Notes: generated by a model not told the origin, from the sequence alone. Shown: positions 8,247-17,820, counted from the stretch's first letter. The stretch is DNA of 55,048 bases from an uncultured Bacteroidales bacterium (GCA_947305795.1 CAMZEK010000013.1:1-55048); one strand, 5' to 3'. Made by a program: numbers and translations.

Positions 8247-9956
8247 TTAATTCTGTATCATACTAATCTCCTCCGAATCAAGCTGATATATCGAATAAAT
8301 CAAAACATCAATTTCCTTTGGTGCGTTTGTGTCACCATGGAGGGCTTGATTAACGAGCTTGCTCAGTTGTTTATCTTGATCAGGCGTAATCTTTGGGAAG
8401 GGCAAGGCCGAAAGATTTCCTTTCAAGATTTTAAGGTCGTCGAAACGCTTGACATACAAGAAGTTGAACAAAGACGAATTGAGAAATGCCAACACCGTCT
8501 TGATACTCATACCCTCCACATCAGGAATGAGGATGTTCGCGCTGTTGAGGAATAGGCTCTGTGTATCGTCATAAGTAAAACAAAGGCGGCTCGAAACGAA
8601 CTTGTACACCAACTTCTCCTTCGCACGGTAAAACTCTTCTTTTGCACATTGCTGAAAATCAGCGCGATTAAATTTGACGTAACGGCTTGCAGGCTTCAGG
8701 CTGTATTTGCCGATGTCCTTGCCCCTATAGATTTTCTCCAAACCTTTTATCGGTCTGTCTTTCAACACTTTGGCGTTGTTTCCCGTGATGATGCCCAAGG
8801 CCCAACGGCTATGCGAAAGGTCGTCGTGGCGTAGTCGTTCCACTTTGCTGATGATAGCCTCGTCACGGTCGTTGAGCATCGGGATGGCACAATAATCATC
8901 GTTACGCGGCACAAATTCCTTCCTCGACACCTCGTTCTTCTCGCTGATCACTACATAATTCTGACTTTCAAAAACAGGTTTTCTGCTGACTCTTAGGCTG
9001 ACGAAATCTGTAAACACGCCTTTGAAACGCTCGCGATAACACTTCAGGCTTTCCATGCGCGTCTCATGCGTCACGAAGCGGCGGAAGTCAGCATGTACTT
9101 TGATTTTGAGTAGTGAGGTAGGCAAAAGGAAACAAAGTATCCCATTCTTTTTCAAGAACTTAAACGACTCAGTAAAGAACAATGAAGCCTTCTCGTGCGA
9201 GGCAATAATGTTGGATTCGTGCTTTTTGCCCTTCTCCGTACCCCATGGTGGATTGGTGACGATATAATCGAACTTCAAATCGTCCAAGGCCGAGGCTGCG
9301 TGAAGCAAGAAATCCATCTGGTAAATCTGTGGGTAAACCGCTGAATCATTGTACTTTACCATTAGATTAGCCTTGGCAATCATCACCGCCAAAGGATCGT
9401 TGTCGACGCCGAAAAGCTGTTCCATACGCGCATGTTCCATTTTGAGCAGGAAGATGCCGCTACCGCAACACGGATCCAAAAACGTCTCTCCCATGACCAT
9501 GTGAATGTCAGACAACATCTCTTTGACAATCACGGGCTTGGTATAGTAAAGTCCCTTCAGGATGCGATGGCCTTCTGCTGTCAGCGACTGGTAAATGAAT
9601 CCTATCCAGTCGTCCTGTCTGTTTTTCAGGATTTGCCTTGGGACAGACACATCAAGTCGCTGATAGTGCGCATATTCCTCAAAGAAACGCTTGCGGTTGG
9701 CCTCATTGACCTTGTTGTGCTCCAAATATAAGGCACAAAGGGTGAAAATCAGCTCGTTGATGGGATAAGTGGTGTCTCTCAGTTCCTCCACGAAACGTGA
9801 CAAACTGCCCGCCATCACATAGCCTTCCGGCGTGATGATTTTTTGCGAGCGGCTCTTGTTGGCACGCCGAGTCAGGCGGTCGTTGCCGTTGTGCCGCAGT
9901 TTGTCCCAATTGCGTCGGGTGGCCTCTGAAATCAATAATTCCGTTGCTTTTGTCAT
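8247..9956 (-). CDS. N6-adenine DNA methyltransferase with TaqI-like specificity domain (orphan)
   Basis: A 569-residue cytoplasmic methylase from ATG at 9956. A helical N-terminal region (about 1-140) resembles the extra domain of type I/IIG-like methylases; SAM-binding motif I is DPCCGSG at 161-167, motif IV is NPPW at 235-238, and the C-terminal third (from about 400, with GITGNN, YRGKDIGKY and LPFPKI) looks like a TaqI-type target-recognition domain. No nuclease motif is visible in the protein, and no classic restriction gene is adjacent, so it is either an orphan methylase or paired with the small GIY-YIG gene downstream. A TACTTTTG -7 box lies at 10054-10061. The recognition site cannot be predicted. 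Confidence 0.88.
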   Translation of the reverse strand: MTKATELLISEATRRNWDKLRHNGNDRLTRRANKSRSQKIITPEGYVMAGSLSRFVEELRDTTYPINELIFTLCALYLEHNKVNEANRKRFFEEYAHYQRLDVSVPRQILKNRQDDWIGFIYQSLTAEGHRILKGLYYTKPVIVKEMLSDIHMVMGETFLDPCCGSGIFLLKMEHARMEQLFGVDNDPLAVMIAKANLMVKYNDSAVYPQIYQMDFLLHAASALDDLKFDYIVTNPPWGTEKGKKHESNIIASHEKASLFFTESFKFLKKNGILCFLLPTSLLKIKVHADFRRFVTHETRMESLKCYRERFKGVFTDFVSLRVSRKPVFESQNYVVISEKNEVSRKEFVPRNDDYCAIPMLNDRDEAIISKVERLRHDDLSHSRWALGIITGNNAKVLKDRPIKGLEKIYRGKDIGKYSLKPASRYVKFNRADFQQCAKEEFYRAKEKLVYKFVSSRLCFTYDDTQSLFLNSANILIPDVEGMSIKTVLAFLNSSLFNFLYVKRFDDLKILKGNLSALPFPKITPDQDKQLSKLVNQALHGDTNAPKEIDVLIYSIYQLDSEEISMIQN

Positions 9957-10053
9957 GGTATAGCTTCGCCTTCTAAATCCCACAAGCCTATGCTAAGGAA
10001 CTGTATATCATTACTTTACAAAACTCGCCTATTATGGCAAAATAAAATTTTGG

Positions 10054-10061
10054 CAAAAGTA
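10054..10061 (-). promoter_or_regulatory. Bacteroidota -7 box (TACTTTTG) for the methylase
   Basis: On the minus strand the sequence reads TACTTTTG, matching the TAnnTTTG consensus, 98 bp before the methylase start. A clear -33 TTTG is not evident. Confidence 0.5.
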
Positions 10062-10127
10062 AGGAAAATATGTGTACGCCCGTTGTTTATTTAAAAATAA
10101 AAGAAGCCTTATTCGAAAAATAATCCC

Positions 10128-10135
10128 TAAATTTG
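10128..10135 (+). promoter_or_regulatory. Bacteroidota -7 box (TAAATTTG) for tsaB
   Basis: TAAATTTG lies 22 bases before the tsaB start codon and matches TAnnTTTG. It would give a short 5' leader. Confidence 0.6.
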
Positions 10136-10157
10136 CCCCACAAAACAACACACGAAA

Positions 10158-10862
10158 ATGATACTTTGTTTGGAAACAGCCACGCCGGTTTGCTCGGTGG
10201 CACTCAACGACGGATGCTGCACTTTGGCCTTGCGCGAAACAGAGGGACAAAACGCTCATTCCGAGAAGATTACCAACTTCATCCGCGAGGTGATGGAAAC
10301 GGCTGGAATCGACTATAGGCAGTTGGATGCCGTGGCGGTGAGCAAGGGGCCTGGCTCCTACACGGGTTTGCGCATTGGCGTGAGTACGGCCAAGGGCATT
10401 TGCTATGCCGCCGACCTGCCCCTGATGGCCATCGACACCTTGGAGGCTATGGCCCACGGAATGAAGGCTAAGCTTGACAGTCAAATCACTGAAAATGACC
10501 TGCTTGTCCCGATGATTGATGCACGAAGAATGGAAGTGTATGCCGCCATTTTCGATGCCAATTTGAACAAAATCGACGACACGGCAGCTTTGGTCGTTGA
10601 TGAGAATTCGTTTGAGGAGTTGCGGAAAGACCATCATCTCTGGCTTTTCGGCGATGGTGCGCCAAAACTAAGCAAACTCTTTGAAGATCAACCCAATATC
10701 AGCATCATTGACGGCTTTAAGCCTTCGGCAGCCTATATGCGGTCTCTGGCGGAAAGAGCCTTGTTGAACAAAAATTTCGTCGATGTGGCGTATTTTGAAC
10801 CATTTTATTTGAAAGATTTTATCGCGGGCAAACCGCATGTAAAAGGATTAGTTGAGAGTTAA
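10158..10862 (+). CDS. tsaB: tRNA threonylcarbamoyladenosine biosynthesis protein TsaB
   Basis: A 234-residue member of the ASKHA fold that, with TsaD and TsaE, helps attach threonylcarbamoyl to A37 of ANN-decoding tRNAs. The start MILCLETATPVCSVAL and the block VSKGPGSYTGLRIG (about 61-74) are hallmarks of TsaB; it lacks the metal-binding histidines of TsaD, as expected. Length is normal. It is followed after 19 bases by a secreted peptidase on the same strand, with which it shares no obvious function. Promoter box at 10128-10135. Confidence 0.95.
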   Translation: MILCLETATPVCSVALNDGCCTLALRETEGQNAHSEKITNFIREVMETAGIDYRQLDAVAVSKGPGSYTGLRIGVSTAKGICYAADLPLMAIDTLEAMAHGMKAKLDSQITENDLLVPMIDARRMEVYAAIFDANLNKIDDTAALVVDENSFEELRKDHHLWLFGDGAPKLSKLFEDQPNISIIDGFKPSAAYMRSLAERALLNKNFVDVAYFEPFYLKDFIAGKPHVKGLVES

Positions 10863-10881
10863 AAATTGATAGTTGAAAGTT

Positions 10882-12105
10882 ATGAAAAAGGTAGTATTGT
10901 TTGCTTTGTATTTGGTGATGGGTCTTGGCGCTTTCGCGCAACATCTCTACGAGCACGAGTACCCCGTCATCACGGAAGAAGACCCAACCATCCGAGCTTT
11001 GTTGGATTCGGTTTCGGTGGACAGTATTGAAGCCACTATTTCGCACCTGTGTTCGTACTGGAACCGTCGTTGCGACAGCCGTTATATTTACGATGTACAG
11101 GATTGGCTTGCAGCGCGTTACAATAGTCTTGAAGGCATTGATACTGTGATGTTGCATGATTTCAAACTCCACAAACCTGGATTTCCAGAGGAGACCGGCG
11201 ACAACATCATCGCCATCCAATGGGGCACCAAAACGCCGGAGGAATTTGTGGTTTGTGGTGCGCATTACGACTCATGGAACACCGACGGCGCCGACCCTGA
11301 CACCATCCGTGCCCCTGGTGCCGACGATAACGCCACGGGCGTGGCGGGCATCTGGGAAACAGCCCGTTTGCTCAGCCATTACAAGTTCGACCGCAGCATC
11401 ATTTATGCCAACTGGTGCGCTGAGGAAATCGGACTGAAAGGCAGCAAGGCATACGCCGATGAATGTGCTGAAAAACAGATGGATATAGTAGGTTACTTCA
11501 ACATGGACATGAATGGTTACCTTGAGGAAGGCACCGATATTCATGTGCATCTCATTTACGTTAACCGCGACTCTCTTTTGGCCAATTATTTCTTCAATTT
11601 CTGCGACATCTATTATCCCGACATGCCCATCCGTCAGAATTGGATGCCGACAGGTAGCGACAGTGACTTTTCTTCCTTCAACCGCAATGGTTACGCAGCC
11701 TTGCACCCTTTCGAGGATGTGCATGCTTATTCACAGTTCATCCACACACGTCAAGATGTTTTGGGCGTGAGTGTCAACAACTTGGAGCAGTCACGACGTT
11801 TCGCACAACTCAACCTCGGTGCCGTGGCGCACTTGGCCGGATTGAACAATACTTCGATCGTGGAGCATGAGACACCTTTGGTAACATTGTATCCCAATCC
11901 GACGAAAGACGTGGTCAACATCGTGGCTGATGACGACATCCAACGGGTCACGGTGGTCAATCTCTTGGGACAGGTTGTCGACCAAAGTGAAGTTCAAAAC
12001 TCAAATAAGCTGACATTGTTTACAAATGGTTATCCATCAGGTGTTTATCTGTTGAATATCGACACCAAAAAAGGGACTGCCACTCGACGTTTGGTCGTTT
12101 GGTAA
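10882..12105 (+). CDS. Secreted M28 family metallopeptidase with T9SS sorting domain
   Basis: A 407-residue exported protein. The ATG at 10882 is preferred over an in-frame TTG at 10873 because it starts a good signal peptide (KKVVLFALYLVMGLGAFAQ, cleavage after about residue 20). Zinc-ligand pattern of M28 aminopeptidases is seen: His128 in GAHYD, Asp148 in GADDN, Glu181-Glu182 in CAEEIG, Asp209 in FNMDMN, and a late histidine in FIHTRQ. The C-terminal ~75 residues form a type A T9SS sorting domain (LYPNPTKDVVNI, VVNLLGQVV, ending RRLVVW), so the enzyme is probably released or anchored at the surface by T9SS. Substrate class (aminopeptidase or glutaminyl cyclase-like) is not certain. Confidence 0.9.
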   Translation: MKKVVLFALYLVMGLGAFAQHLYEHEYPVITEEDPTIRALLDSVSVDSIEATISHLCSYWNRRCDSRYIYDVQDWLAARYNSLEGIDTVMLHDFKLHKPGFPEETGDNIIAIQWGTKTPEEFVVCGAHYDSWNTDGADPDTIRAPGADDNATGVAGIWETARLLSHYKFDRSIIYANWCAEEIGLKGSKAYADECAEKQMDIVGYFNMDMNGYLEEGTDIHVHLIYVNRDSLLANYFFNFCDIYYPDMPIRQNWMPTGSDSDFSSFNRNGYAALHPFEDVHAYSQFIHTRQDVLGVSVNNLEQSRRFAQLNLGAVAHLAGLNNTSIVEHETPLVTLYPNPTKDVVNIVADDDIQRVTVVNLLGQVVDQSEVQNSNKLTLFTNGYPSGVYLLNIDTKKGTATRRLVVW

Positions 12106-12320
12106 TAGCCGTGCATGTCATTTCCACTCAAGCCGTGCATGTCATTGACTTCGTCGAATCTTCGATTTCCAACGTAGGTATATGCGTTGGCTTGGAATCT
12201 ATAGGAGGCGGCTCGGAAAAGAAACAGCATTTCGGACGGCCTTTGACGCCATAGATCCCAGCTCCCGCACAAGACAACGCTGGGATGACATGGCCTCAAA
12301 GCCTATATGACATGCTTTCT
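12106..12320. repeat. Intergenic repeat mosaic, same family as 1-600
   Basis: No gene is seen. Two direct copies of AGCCGTGCATGTCATT (near 12108 and 12133) are followed by a block at about 12235-12310 (GCCATAGATCCCA, GGGATGACATG, CCTCAAA, GACATGCTTTCTT) that corresponds to the minus strand of the repeats around 1-55 and 430-542. Here no GIY-YIG gene is present between the repeats. Confidence 0.7.
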
Positions 12321-13838
12321 TTAACCCAAAGCCTTTACCCCTGCGTCGATGCGCTTGAGGGTTTCTTCCTTGCCCAAAAGTTCGAGAATTTCGCCGATAT
12401 GCGGGCCTTTTCCAGCACCGACCACCATCAGGCGGAGACCATTCATCACCAAGCCCATGTTTAGCTCGTTGCTTGTAATCCAGTTATTTAGTGTCTCATC
12501 GATGTTGGCCAAGTCGAAAGGTTCGATGTCCTTGATGACTTCCTTGACCTTGAGCATGGTCTCAGCTGAATTTTCCTTCCAACGTTTTTTGACCGTCACG
12601 GGGTCGTATTCCGTCGGGGCCTCGAAGAAGAAGAAACTTTGATCCCAGATTTCCTTCACGAAATTCACCCTATCTTTCACCAAACCAGCGACTTTTACAG
12701 CGAAATCGAGAGGAGTATCAATATCCTTTTCAGCCTTCAACCAAGCCTGATAATCTGCACCGACTTCTTCATTCGACTTGCGCATAAGCCATTCGTGGTT
12801 GAACCACTTTGTCTTTTCCACGTTGAACTTGGCGCCGCTCTTGCTACAACGCTCCAACGAGAAGGCCTGAATGAGTTCGTCCATGGTGAAGATTTCCTGC
12901 TCGGTGCCAGGATTCCAACCCAACAGCGCCAACATATTGATGAACGCCTCAGGATAGTAGCCCGACTGTTTGTAACCTGAAGCTGTGTCGCCCGTTTTCG
13001 GGTCAACCCAATACATCGGGAAAACGGGGAAACCGAGTCGGTCGCCATCGCGTTTGCTGAGCTTGCCGTTGCCGTCGGGTTTGAGCAGCAAGGGCAGGTG
13101 AGCGAACTGCGGTGATTCCCAGCCGAAAGCCTCGTAAAGCATGACGTGAAGCGGCATCGAAGGCAGCCATTCCTCGCCACGGATGACGTGACTGATTTTC
13201 ATCAAGTGGTCGTCGACGATGTTGGCCAAGTGGTAGGTCGGCATTCCGTCACTCTTGAACAAGACCTTATCGTCTAAGGTGTTGGTCTGCACCTTCACCT
13301 CACCACGGATGAGGTCGTGCATGACGATTTCGCGGTCTTCAGGAATCATGAAACGTACCGTATAAGGCGTGCCTTCAGCGATGAGTTTGTCGACCTCTTC
13401 CTTGCTCATGGTCAGGCTGTTGCGCAGGTGCTTGCGACTTTGGCAATTGTAGATGAAGGTCTGCTTGTTGGCTTCGGCTTCCTTGCGGTATTGGTCAAGC
13501 TCCTCGGCAGTGTCGAAGGCAATGTAGGCACAACCTTTGGCCAAAAGCTCGTCGCTATATTGTTTATAAAGGTGCTTACGGTTGCTCTGCTTGTAAGGGC
13601 CGTATTCTCCGCCCACGTAGTCGCTTTCGTCGAACTTGATGCCGCACCATTCGAGCGATTCAACAATATATTGCTCGGCACCCGGTACGAAACGCGTCTG
13701 GTCGGTATCCTCGATACGGAGGATCATTTTGCCGCCGTTTTTCTTGGCAAACAGGTAGTTATATAACGCCGTTCTCACGCCCCCGATATGCAAGGGACCC
13801 GTCGGGCTGGGGGCAAATCTTACTCTGACTTCTTTCAT
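12321..13838 (-). CDS. gltX: Glutamyl-tRNA synthetase
   Basis: A 505-residue class I aminoacyl-tRNA synthetase charging tRNA-Glu. ATG at 13838 is chosen because it yields [20 protein letters not shown], with the HIGH-like motif; an upstream in-frame ATG would add 15 unrelated residues and lies across the promoter. The KMSKS counterpart is KLSKRDGD. Insert segments common to Bacteroidota enzymes are seen in the middle. A near-ideal promoter sits upstream, and the gene is divergent from the carboxylase gene, with the two promoters close together. Confidence 0.96.
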   Translation of the reverse strand: MKEVRVRFAPSPTGPLHIGGVRTALYNYLFAKKNGGKMILRIEDTDQTRFVPGAEQYIVESLEWCGIKFDESDYVGGEYGPYKQSNRKHLYKQYSDELLAKGCAYIAFDTAEELDQYRKEAEANKQTFIYNCQSRKHLRNSLTMSKEEVDKLIAEGTPYTVRFMIPEDREIVMHDLIRGEVKVQTNTLDDKVLFKSDGMPTYHLANIVDDHLMKISHVIRGEEWLPSMPLHVMLYEAFGWESPQFAHLPLLLKPDGNGKLSKRDGDRLGFPVFPMYWVDPKTGDTASGYKQSGYYPEAFINMLALLGWNPGTEQEIFTMDELIQAFSLERCSKSGAKFNVEKTKWFNHEWLMRKSNEEVGADYQAWLKAEKDIDTPLDFAVKVAGLVKDRVNFVKEIWDQSFFFFEAPTEYDPVTVKKRWKENSAETMLKVKEVIKDIEPFDLANIDETLNNWITSNELNMGLVMNGLRLMVVGAGKGPHIGEILELLGKEETLKRIDAGVKALG

Positions 13839-13860
13839 TTTATGTTGGATTTTGAAGCTG

Positions 13861-13892
13861 CAAAAATAAGGAATCTGTTTCATTTACTCAAA
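13861..13892 (-). promoter_or_regulatory. Complete Bacteroidota promoter for gltX
   Basis: On the minus strand TTTG (13889-13892) is followed by a 20-base spacer and TATTTTTG (13861-13868), matching the -33/-7 consensus. Transcription would start about 20 bases before the gltX ATG. Confidence 0.8.
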
Positions 13893-13898
13893 AAAACG

Positions 13899-13906
13899 TA
13901 TATTTG
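13899..13906 (+). promoter_or_regulatory. Bacteroidota -7 box (TATATTTG) for the carboxylase gene
   Basis: TATATTTG lies 21 bases before the carboxylase start. Its -33 region would overlap the divergent gltX promoter; no clear TTTG at the ideal distance. Confidence 0.6.
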
Positions 13907-13927
13907 CCAAAAATATCGTCATGAACC

Positions 13928-15922
13928 ATGAACAGCAAAAAAATCCATAAAGTGCTGATTGCCAATCGAGGAGAGATTGCTGTGCGCATCATCAAGACCT
14001 TGCGCAAGCTGCATATCGCCTCGGTGGCGGTCTTCGCCGAAAACGACGCCAACGCTTTGCACCGCCGTATGGCCGATGAAGCTTGTCCCTTGGGCGGCGG
14101 CGCCTTGAAAGACACCTATCTCAACGTACAGAAAATCATCGATGCGGCCTTGGATGCCGGTGCCGATGCCATTCATCCAGGCTACGGCTTCCTCTCCGAA
14201 AGTCCCGATTTGGCCGAAGCCTGCGAAGCCAACAACCTGATTTTCATTGGTCCCAACGCCGAAGTCATGCGGCTGATGGGCAACAAGGTAGCGGCGCGAA
14301 AGATGGCCGTCAAGTACGGCATTCCCGTCACCTTCGGCATGATGGGTAGCCAAGAGGAAATTCTTGAACAAGCCGACAGCCTGCCCTATCCTGTATTAAT
14401 CAAGGCGGCGGCGGGCGGCGGCGGTAAGGGAATGCACATCGTTTGGCAAAAAAGCGACCTGAAAGACGAGATGGAACGCGCTTCCCGCGAGGCCATGAAA
14501 TACTTCGGCGACGGTACTGTTTTCGTAGAGCAATACATTGAAAATCCGCGACATATCGAGGTACAAATCCTTGCCGACCACTTTGGCAACGTGATTCACC
14601 TCTACGAGCGCGAATGCACCATTCAACGGCGCTACCAGAAAATCATCGAGGAATCGCCCTCGCCGACTTTGACGGACGAAAAACGCCAACAGTTGTGCGA
14701 AACGGCGGTCAAGCTGTGCAAGGCGATACAATACCAAAACGCGGGCACAGTGGAGTTTTTGGTCGATAAGGACCTGAATTTCTACTTCTTGGAGGTGAAC
14801 ACACGTATTCAGGTGGAGCACCCTGTCACGGAGTTACGCACGGGTATCGACATCGTGGAGGAGCAAATCCGCATCGCACGCGGCAAGGAAATGGGCTGGA
14901 CGCAAGAAGCCATACAGCCGCAAGGTCACGCCATCGAGCTGCGTATCTATGCCGAAAACCCTGAAAACGGTTTCCTTCCAACCCCCGGTAAGGTGACCGC
15001 CTATCACGAACCACAGGTGCGCGGTGCAAGAGTAGACAGCAGTATCGACGGAAACTGCACGATTTCAGAGGCTTACGACCCGATGATTGCCAAGCTGAGC
15101 TGCCATGCCAAAGACCGTCAAGCTGCTTTGGAAACCGCCCAACGCGCCCTGAAGGACTTCATCATCCAAGGCCTGACCACCAACAAGGCCTATCTTTGGG
15201 AAGTCGTCAAAAATGCGGATTTTGTTGACAACAAGATAGATACTGGATTTTGCGCCACCCATCAGGAAGCCTTATTGAAAGCCTTGAACGACAGTCGCAA
15301 AGCGCAGAATGTCAACGACATCGTAGCCTCGTTCCTTTTGTTTGACTTCTGCAAGAAACAGCTTGAGAATCACACTGAAAACGTGTGGGAGGAAATCGGC
15401 TATTGGCGCTACCATATGCAACTCATTGTAAACGTGGAAGGTAAAAGGATCCCTGTCTGCATCGAGGCTGCTGAAGCAGGGAAAATCAAAGGCACGGTTG
15501 ATGGCAGTCCGTTCAAGGTGGAGTTCATCCAATACGACAACAAACAACTGAAAATCATGCTGAACGGTCGCACAGAGACGGTCTATTGCTCCGTCAACGA
15601 CGAACAAAAGAACATCGTCAATTTCCATGGCCTCAATTTCACTTGTTTCCGCACCGACCAACTCAACGACACGACGGACTATTCGTGCAAGGAATCGGTG
15701 AACGACAAATCACGTTTGGTGTCGCCGATGCCTGGTAAAGTGGTGAAAATCAATGTAAAGGAAGGCGATACGGTAAGCGAAGGCATGATTATGATGGTCG
15801 TGGAGGCAATGAAGATGGAGAACAATATCGTGGCTTCGGGCACAGCGAAGGTGAAAAAAATCCTCGTGACCGAGGGGCAAATGGTAGACAATAAAATGCA
15901 ACTTTTAGAGTTGGAATCTTGA
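13928..15922 (+). CDS. Acyl-CoA carboxylase alpha subunit: biotin carboxylase fused to biotin carrier
   Basis: A 664-residue cytoplasmic protein. The biotin carboxylase half (KVLIANRGEIAVRI, IHPGYGFLSE, AAAGGGGKGMH, VEHPVTE) occupies about residues 1-450; a linker domain follows; the C-terminal biotinyl domain ends with EAMKMEN, biotinyl lysine at Lys629. Fused alpha subunits of this layout serve propionyl-, methylcrotonyl- or geranyl-CoA carboxylases, working with a separate carboxyltransferase subunit that is not in the window. The next gene is an acyl-CoA dehydrogenase 29 bases downstream, which suggests a branched- or short-chain acyl-CoA pathway, but the acyl substrate is not decided by sequence. 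Confidence 0.92.
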   Translation: MNSKKIHKVLIANRGEIAVRIIKTLRKLHIASVAVFAENDANALHRRMADEACPLGGGALKDTYLNVQKIIDAALDAGADAIHPGYGFLSESPDLAEACEANNLIFIGPNAEVMRLMGNKVAARKMAVKYGIPVTFGMMGSQEEILEQADSLPYPVLIKAAAGGGGKGMHIVWQKSDLKDEMERASREAMKYFGDGTVFVEQYIENPRHIEVQILADHFGNVIHLYERECTIQRRYQKIIEESPSPTLTDEKRQQLCETAVKLCKAIQYQNAGTVEFLVDKDLNFYFLEVNTRIQVEHPVTELRTGIDIVEEQIRIARGKEMGWTQEAIQPQGHAIELRIYAENPENGFLPTPGKVTAYHEPQVRGARVDSSIDGNCTISEAYDPMIAKLSCHAKDRQAALETAQRALKDFIIQGLTTNKAYLWEVVKNADFVDNKIDTGFCATHQEALLKALNDSRKAQNVNDIVASFLLFDFCKKQLENHTENVWEEIGYWRYHMQLIVNVEGKRIPVCIEAAEAGKIKGTVDGSPFKVEFIQYDNKQLKIMLNGRTETVYCSVNDEQKNIVNFHGLNFTCFRTDQLNDTTDYSCKESVNDKSRLVSPMPGKVVKINVKEGDTVSEGMIMMVVEAMKMENNIVASGTAKVKKILVTEGQMVDNKMQLLELES

Positions 15923-15951
15923 ATCCTTGAATTTTAAATTTTGAATCATAA

Positions 15952-17094
15952 ATGAACTTTGACCTCACAAAAGAACAGGAAGCCCTCCGCCAACGGGTGC
16001 GCGACTTCGCCGAACAGGAAGTGAAACCCGTCGCCCGCCAAAACGATGAAGACCAGCATTTCGATGTCGGTCTGACACTTAAAATGGCCGAACTCGGTCT
16101 GTTGGGCATGACTGTTCCGAAGGAATACGGCGGCCAAGGGCTTGACAATCTGAGCTATATCATCGCCGTGGAGGAATTGGCCCGCGTGGACGGCTCCACC
16201 GCTGCCACCATCGCCGCCGACAACTCCTTGGGCATCGGCCCTATCAAGGACTACGGCACCGAGGAGCAGAAACGCAAATATCTGCCCCAACTCTGCAAAG
16301 ACCGTCTGTGGGGCTTCGGCCTGACCGAGGAAGACGCCGGCAGCGACTCGCGCGGCACCAAGACCACCGCCCAGTTTGACGGCACCTTCTGGCACCTCAA
16401 CGGCTCCAAAATCTTCATCACCAACAGCGCGACGCCCATCAGCCTCGGTACGACGGTGCAAGCCGTTTCAGGCGAGAAAGACGGCAAGCCAGAATTCACT
16501 GCCTTATTGGTGGAAAACAAAAAGGAAGGCTACACACAGACACCTATGCACGACAAGATGATGTGGCGTGCCTCCAACACGGGTAAGTTGATTTTCAACG
16601 ATGTACGCCTCTCCGAAGACTGCATCCTCGGCAAGCCAGGCGAAGGCTCCCACATCATGCTGGCCACTTTGGATTCGGGTCGTCTGTCGATTGCGGCAAT
16701 GGGTCTGGGCTGTGCGCAAGGCGCCTACGAGATGGCGTTGGCCTATTCCAAGAAACGCGTGCAGTTTGGCAAGCCAGTATGCAAGTTCCAGGCGGTTGGT
16801 TTCAAGTTGGCGGACATGGCCATGAAGATTGAGGCAGCGCGCAACCTGCTCTATCGTGCCTGCTGGCTCAAGGACCAGCACCGTCCTTTTGGCATGGAGG
16901 CCGCCATGGCGAAACTCTATTGCTCCGAAGTGGCCGCCGAGGTCTGCGACAACGCCGTTCAGGTGATGGGTGGTCACGGGCTGCTGAAGGAGTTCGACAT
17001 GGAGCGCTTCTACCGCGACCAACGCATCCTGCAAATCGGCGAAGGCACCTCCGAAATCCTCCGCTTAGTGATTTCACGGGCTATAGGCTGCTGA
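15952..17094 (+). CDS. Short-chain acyl-CoA dehydrogenase (butyryl-CoA dehydrogenase type)
   Basis: A 380-residue FAD flavoprotein catalysing alpha,beta-desaturation of an acyl-CoA, passing electrons to electron-transfer flavoprotein. Typical blocks: GFGLTEEDAGSD, FITNS, RLSIAAMGLG, KRVQFGKPV, QVMGGHGLLKE and IGEGTSEI; the Glu in that last block (Glu364) is the catalytic base position of short/medium-chain enzymes. Isovaleryl-CoA dehydrogenases usually have another residue there, so a straight-chain substrate is favoured. It follows the carboxylase alpha gene at 29 bases, separated by an AT-rich leader repeat, and is likely cotranscribed. Confidence 0.93.
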   Translation: MNFDLTKEQEALRQRVRDFAEQEVKPVARQNDEDQHFDVGLTLKMAELGLLGMTVPKEYGGQGLDNLSYIIAVEELARVDGSTAATIAADNSLGIGPIKDYGTEEQKRKYLPQLCKDRLWGFGLTEEDAGSDSRGTKTTAQFDGTFWHLNGSKIFITNSATPISLGTTVQAVSGEKDGKPEFTALLVENKKEGYTQTPMHDKMMWRASNTGKLIFNDVRLSEDCILGKPGEGSHIMLATLDSGRLSIAAMGLGCAQGAYEMALAYSKKRVQFGKPVCKFQAVGFKLADMAMKIEAARNLLYRACWLKDQHRPFGMEAAMAKLYCSEVAAEVCDNAVQVMGGHGLLKEFDMERFYRDQRILQIGEGTSEILRLVISRAIGC

Positions 17095-17140
17095 TCGTAA
17101 AAGCGAGGTTTTCAGTTGGTTGGTTGTGTTACAACCTATC

Positions 17141-17788
17141 TTATCTTAAGAACGGATACTTCTTCCTGATGATGTCCGCAAGAAGTTGTGCCACTTGTTT
17201 GGTGGATTGTCCAGTGACATTGAACACGAAATTGTAGTTGTGGGCATCGTAGCGTGAGGTGTTGGCAACCGTTTTGACGAAGGTGTCGCGTGCTTTGTCG
17301 GTGCTGTCAATGACTTTGGCGGCTTCCTCTGGACTTAGATGCTGCTTGACGGCGATGCGGGCGATGCGGGCGTCGCGGTCAGCTATGATAAGTAAGTGAA
17401 GTGCGTTGGGGTTGTCGCGGAAGATATGGAAGCCGGCGCGACCGACAATGATGCAGTTTTCTTGCTCTGCCAGTTCGCGCAACAAACGAGCCTCGGCATA
17501 GTAAAGGGTCAACGGTGTAGCTTCTGGGCGGGTGCCAGAGGTGGCACTGGACTGGCTGGCGGCACCAAATTGCTGATAGAAGCGGCAGAAGTCGGCCCAC
17601 CAATTGGATTTCTGAGCCTTGATACGGTCCATGTTCTCAATTGTCATGTCGAATTGTTCGGCAATGCTTTGCAGCATGGCACGACCATAAACCTTAAAGC
17701 CCAGTTCCTCTCCTAGCAGGCGAGCAATCTCGCCGCCACCACTACCAGATTCACGGTTGATAGTAATAATAATTTTGGGGTTATCCAT
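17141..17788 (-). CDS. Cytidylate kinase-like family protein
   Basis: A 215-residue P-loop protein of the cytidylate-kinase-like (AAA_26/Cytidylate_kin2) type. ATG at 17788 gives MDNPKIIITINRESGSGGGEIARLLGEELG with a modified P-loop (RESGSGGGEI); starting nine codons earlier would run across the promoter. IVGRAGFHIF and a LLIIADRDARIARI segment follow, as in this family. True CMP kinase (Cmk) is shorter in motif spacing and has GPSGSGKGT; here the P-loop lysine is missing, so the substrate is uncertain. A promoter box lies at 17813-17820. The gene is convergent with the acyl-CoA dehydrogenase. Confidence 0.85.
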   Translation of the reverse strand: MDNPKIIITINRESGSGGGEIARLLGEELGFKVYGRAMLQSIAEQFDMTIENMDRIKAQKSNWWADFCRFYQQFGAASQSSATSGTRPEATPLTLYYAEARLLRELAEQENCIIVGRAGFHIFRDNPNALHLLIIADRDARIARIAVKQHLSPEEAAKVIDSTDKARDTFVKTVANTSRYDAHNYNFVFNVTGQSTKQVAQLLADIIRKKYPFLR

Positions 17789-17812
17789 AATGTAGTATAT
17801 GCTTATGTGCGG

Positions 17813-17820
17813 CAAAAGTA
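17813..17820 (-). promoter_or_regulatory. Bacteroidota -7 box (TACTTTTG) for the cytidylate kinase-like gene
   Basis: Minus-strand TACTTTTG 24 bases before the chosen start at 17788; it supports that start over the longer one at 17815, which would begin upstream of the expected transcript start. Confidence 0.6.

Noticed and set aside
12106-12320. Small gene or non-coding RNA in the gltX-peptidase gap
   Set aside because: The sequence is built from dispersed repeat pieces; no promoter box or stable RNA fold of a known class was recognised.
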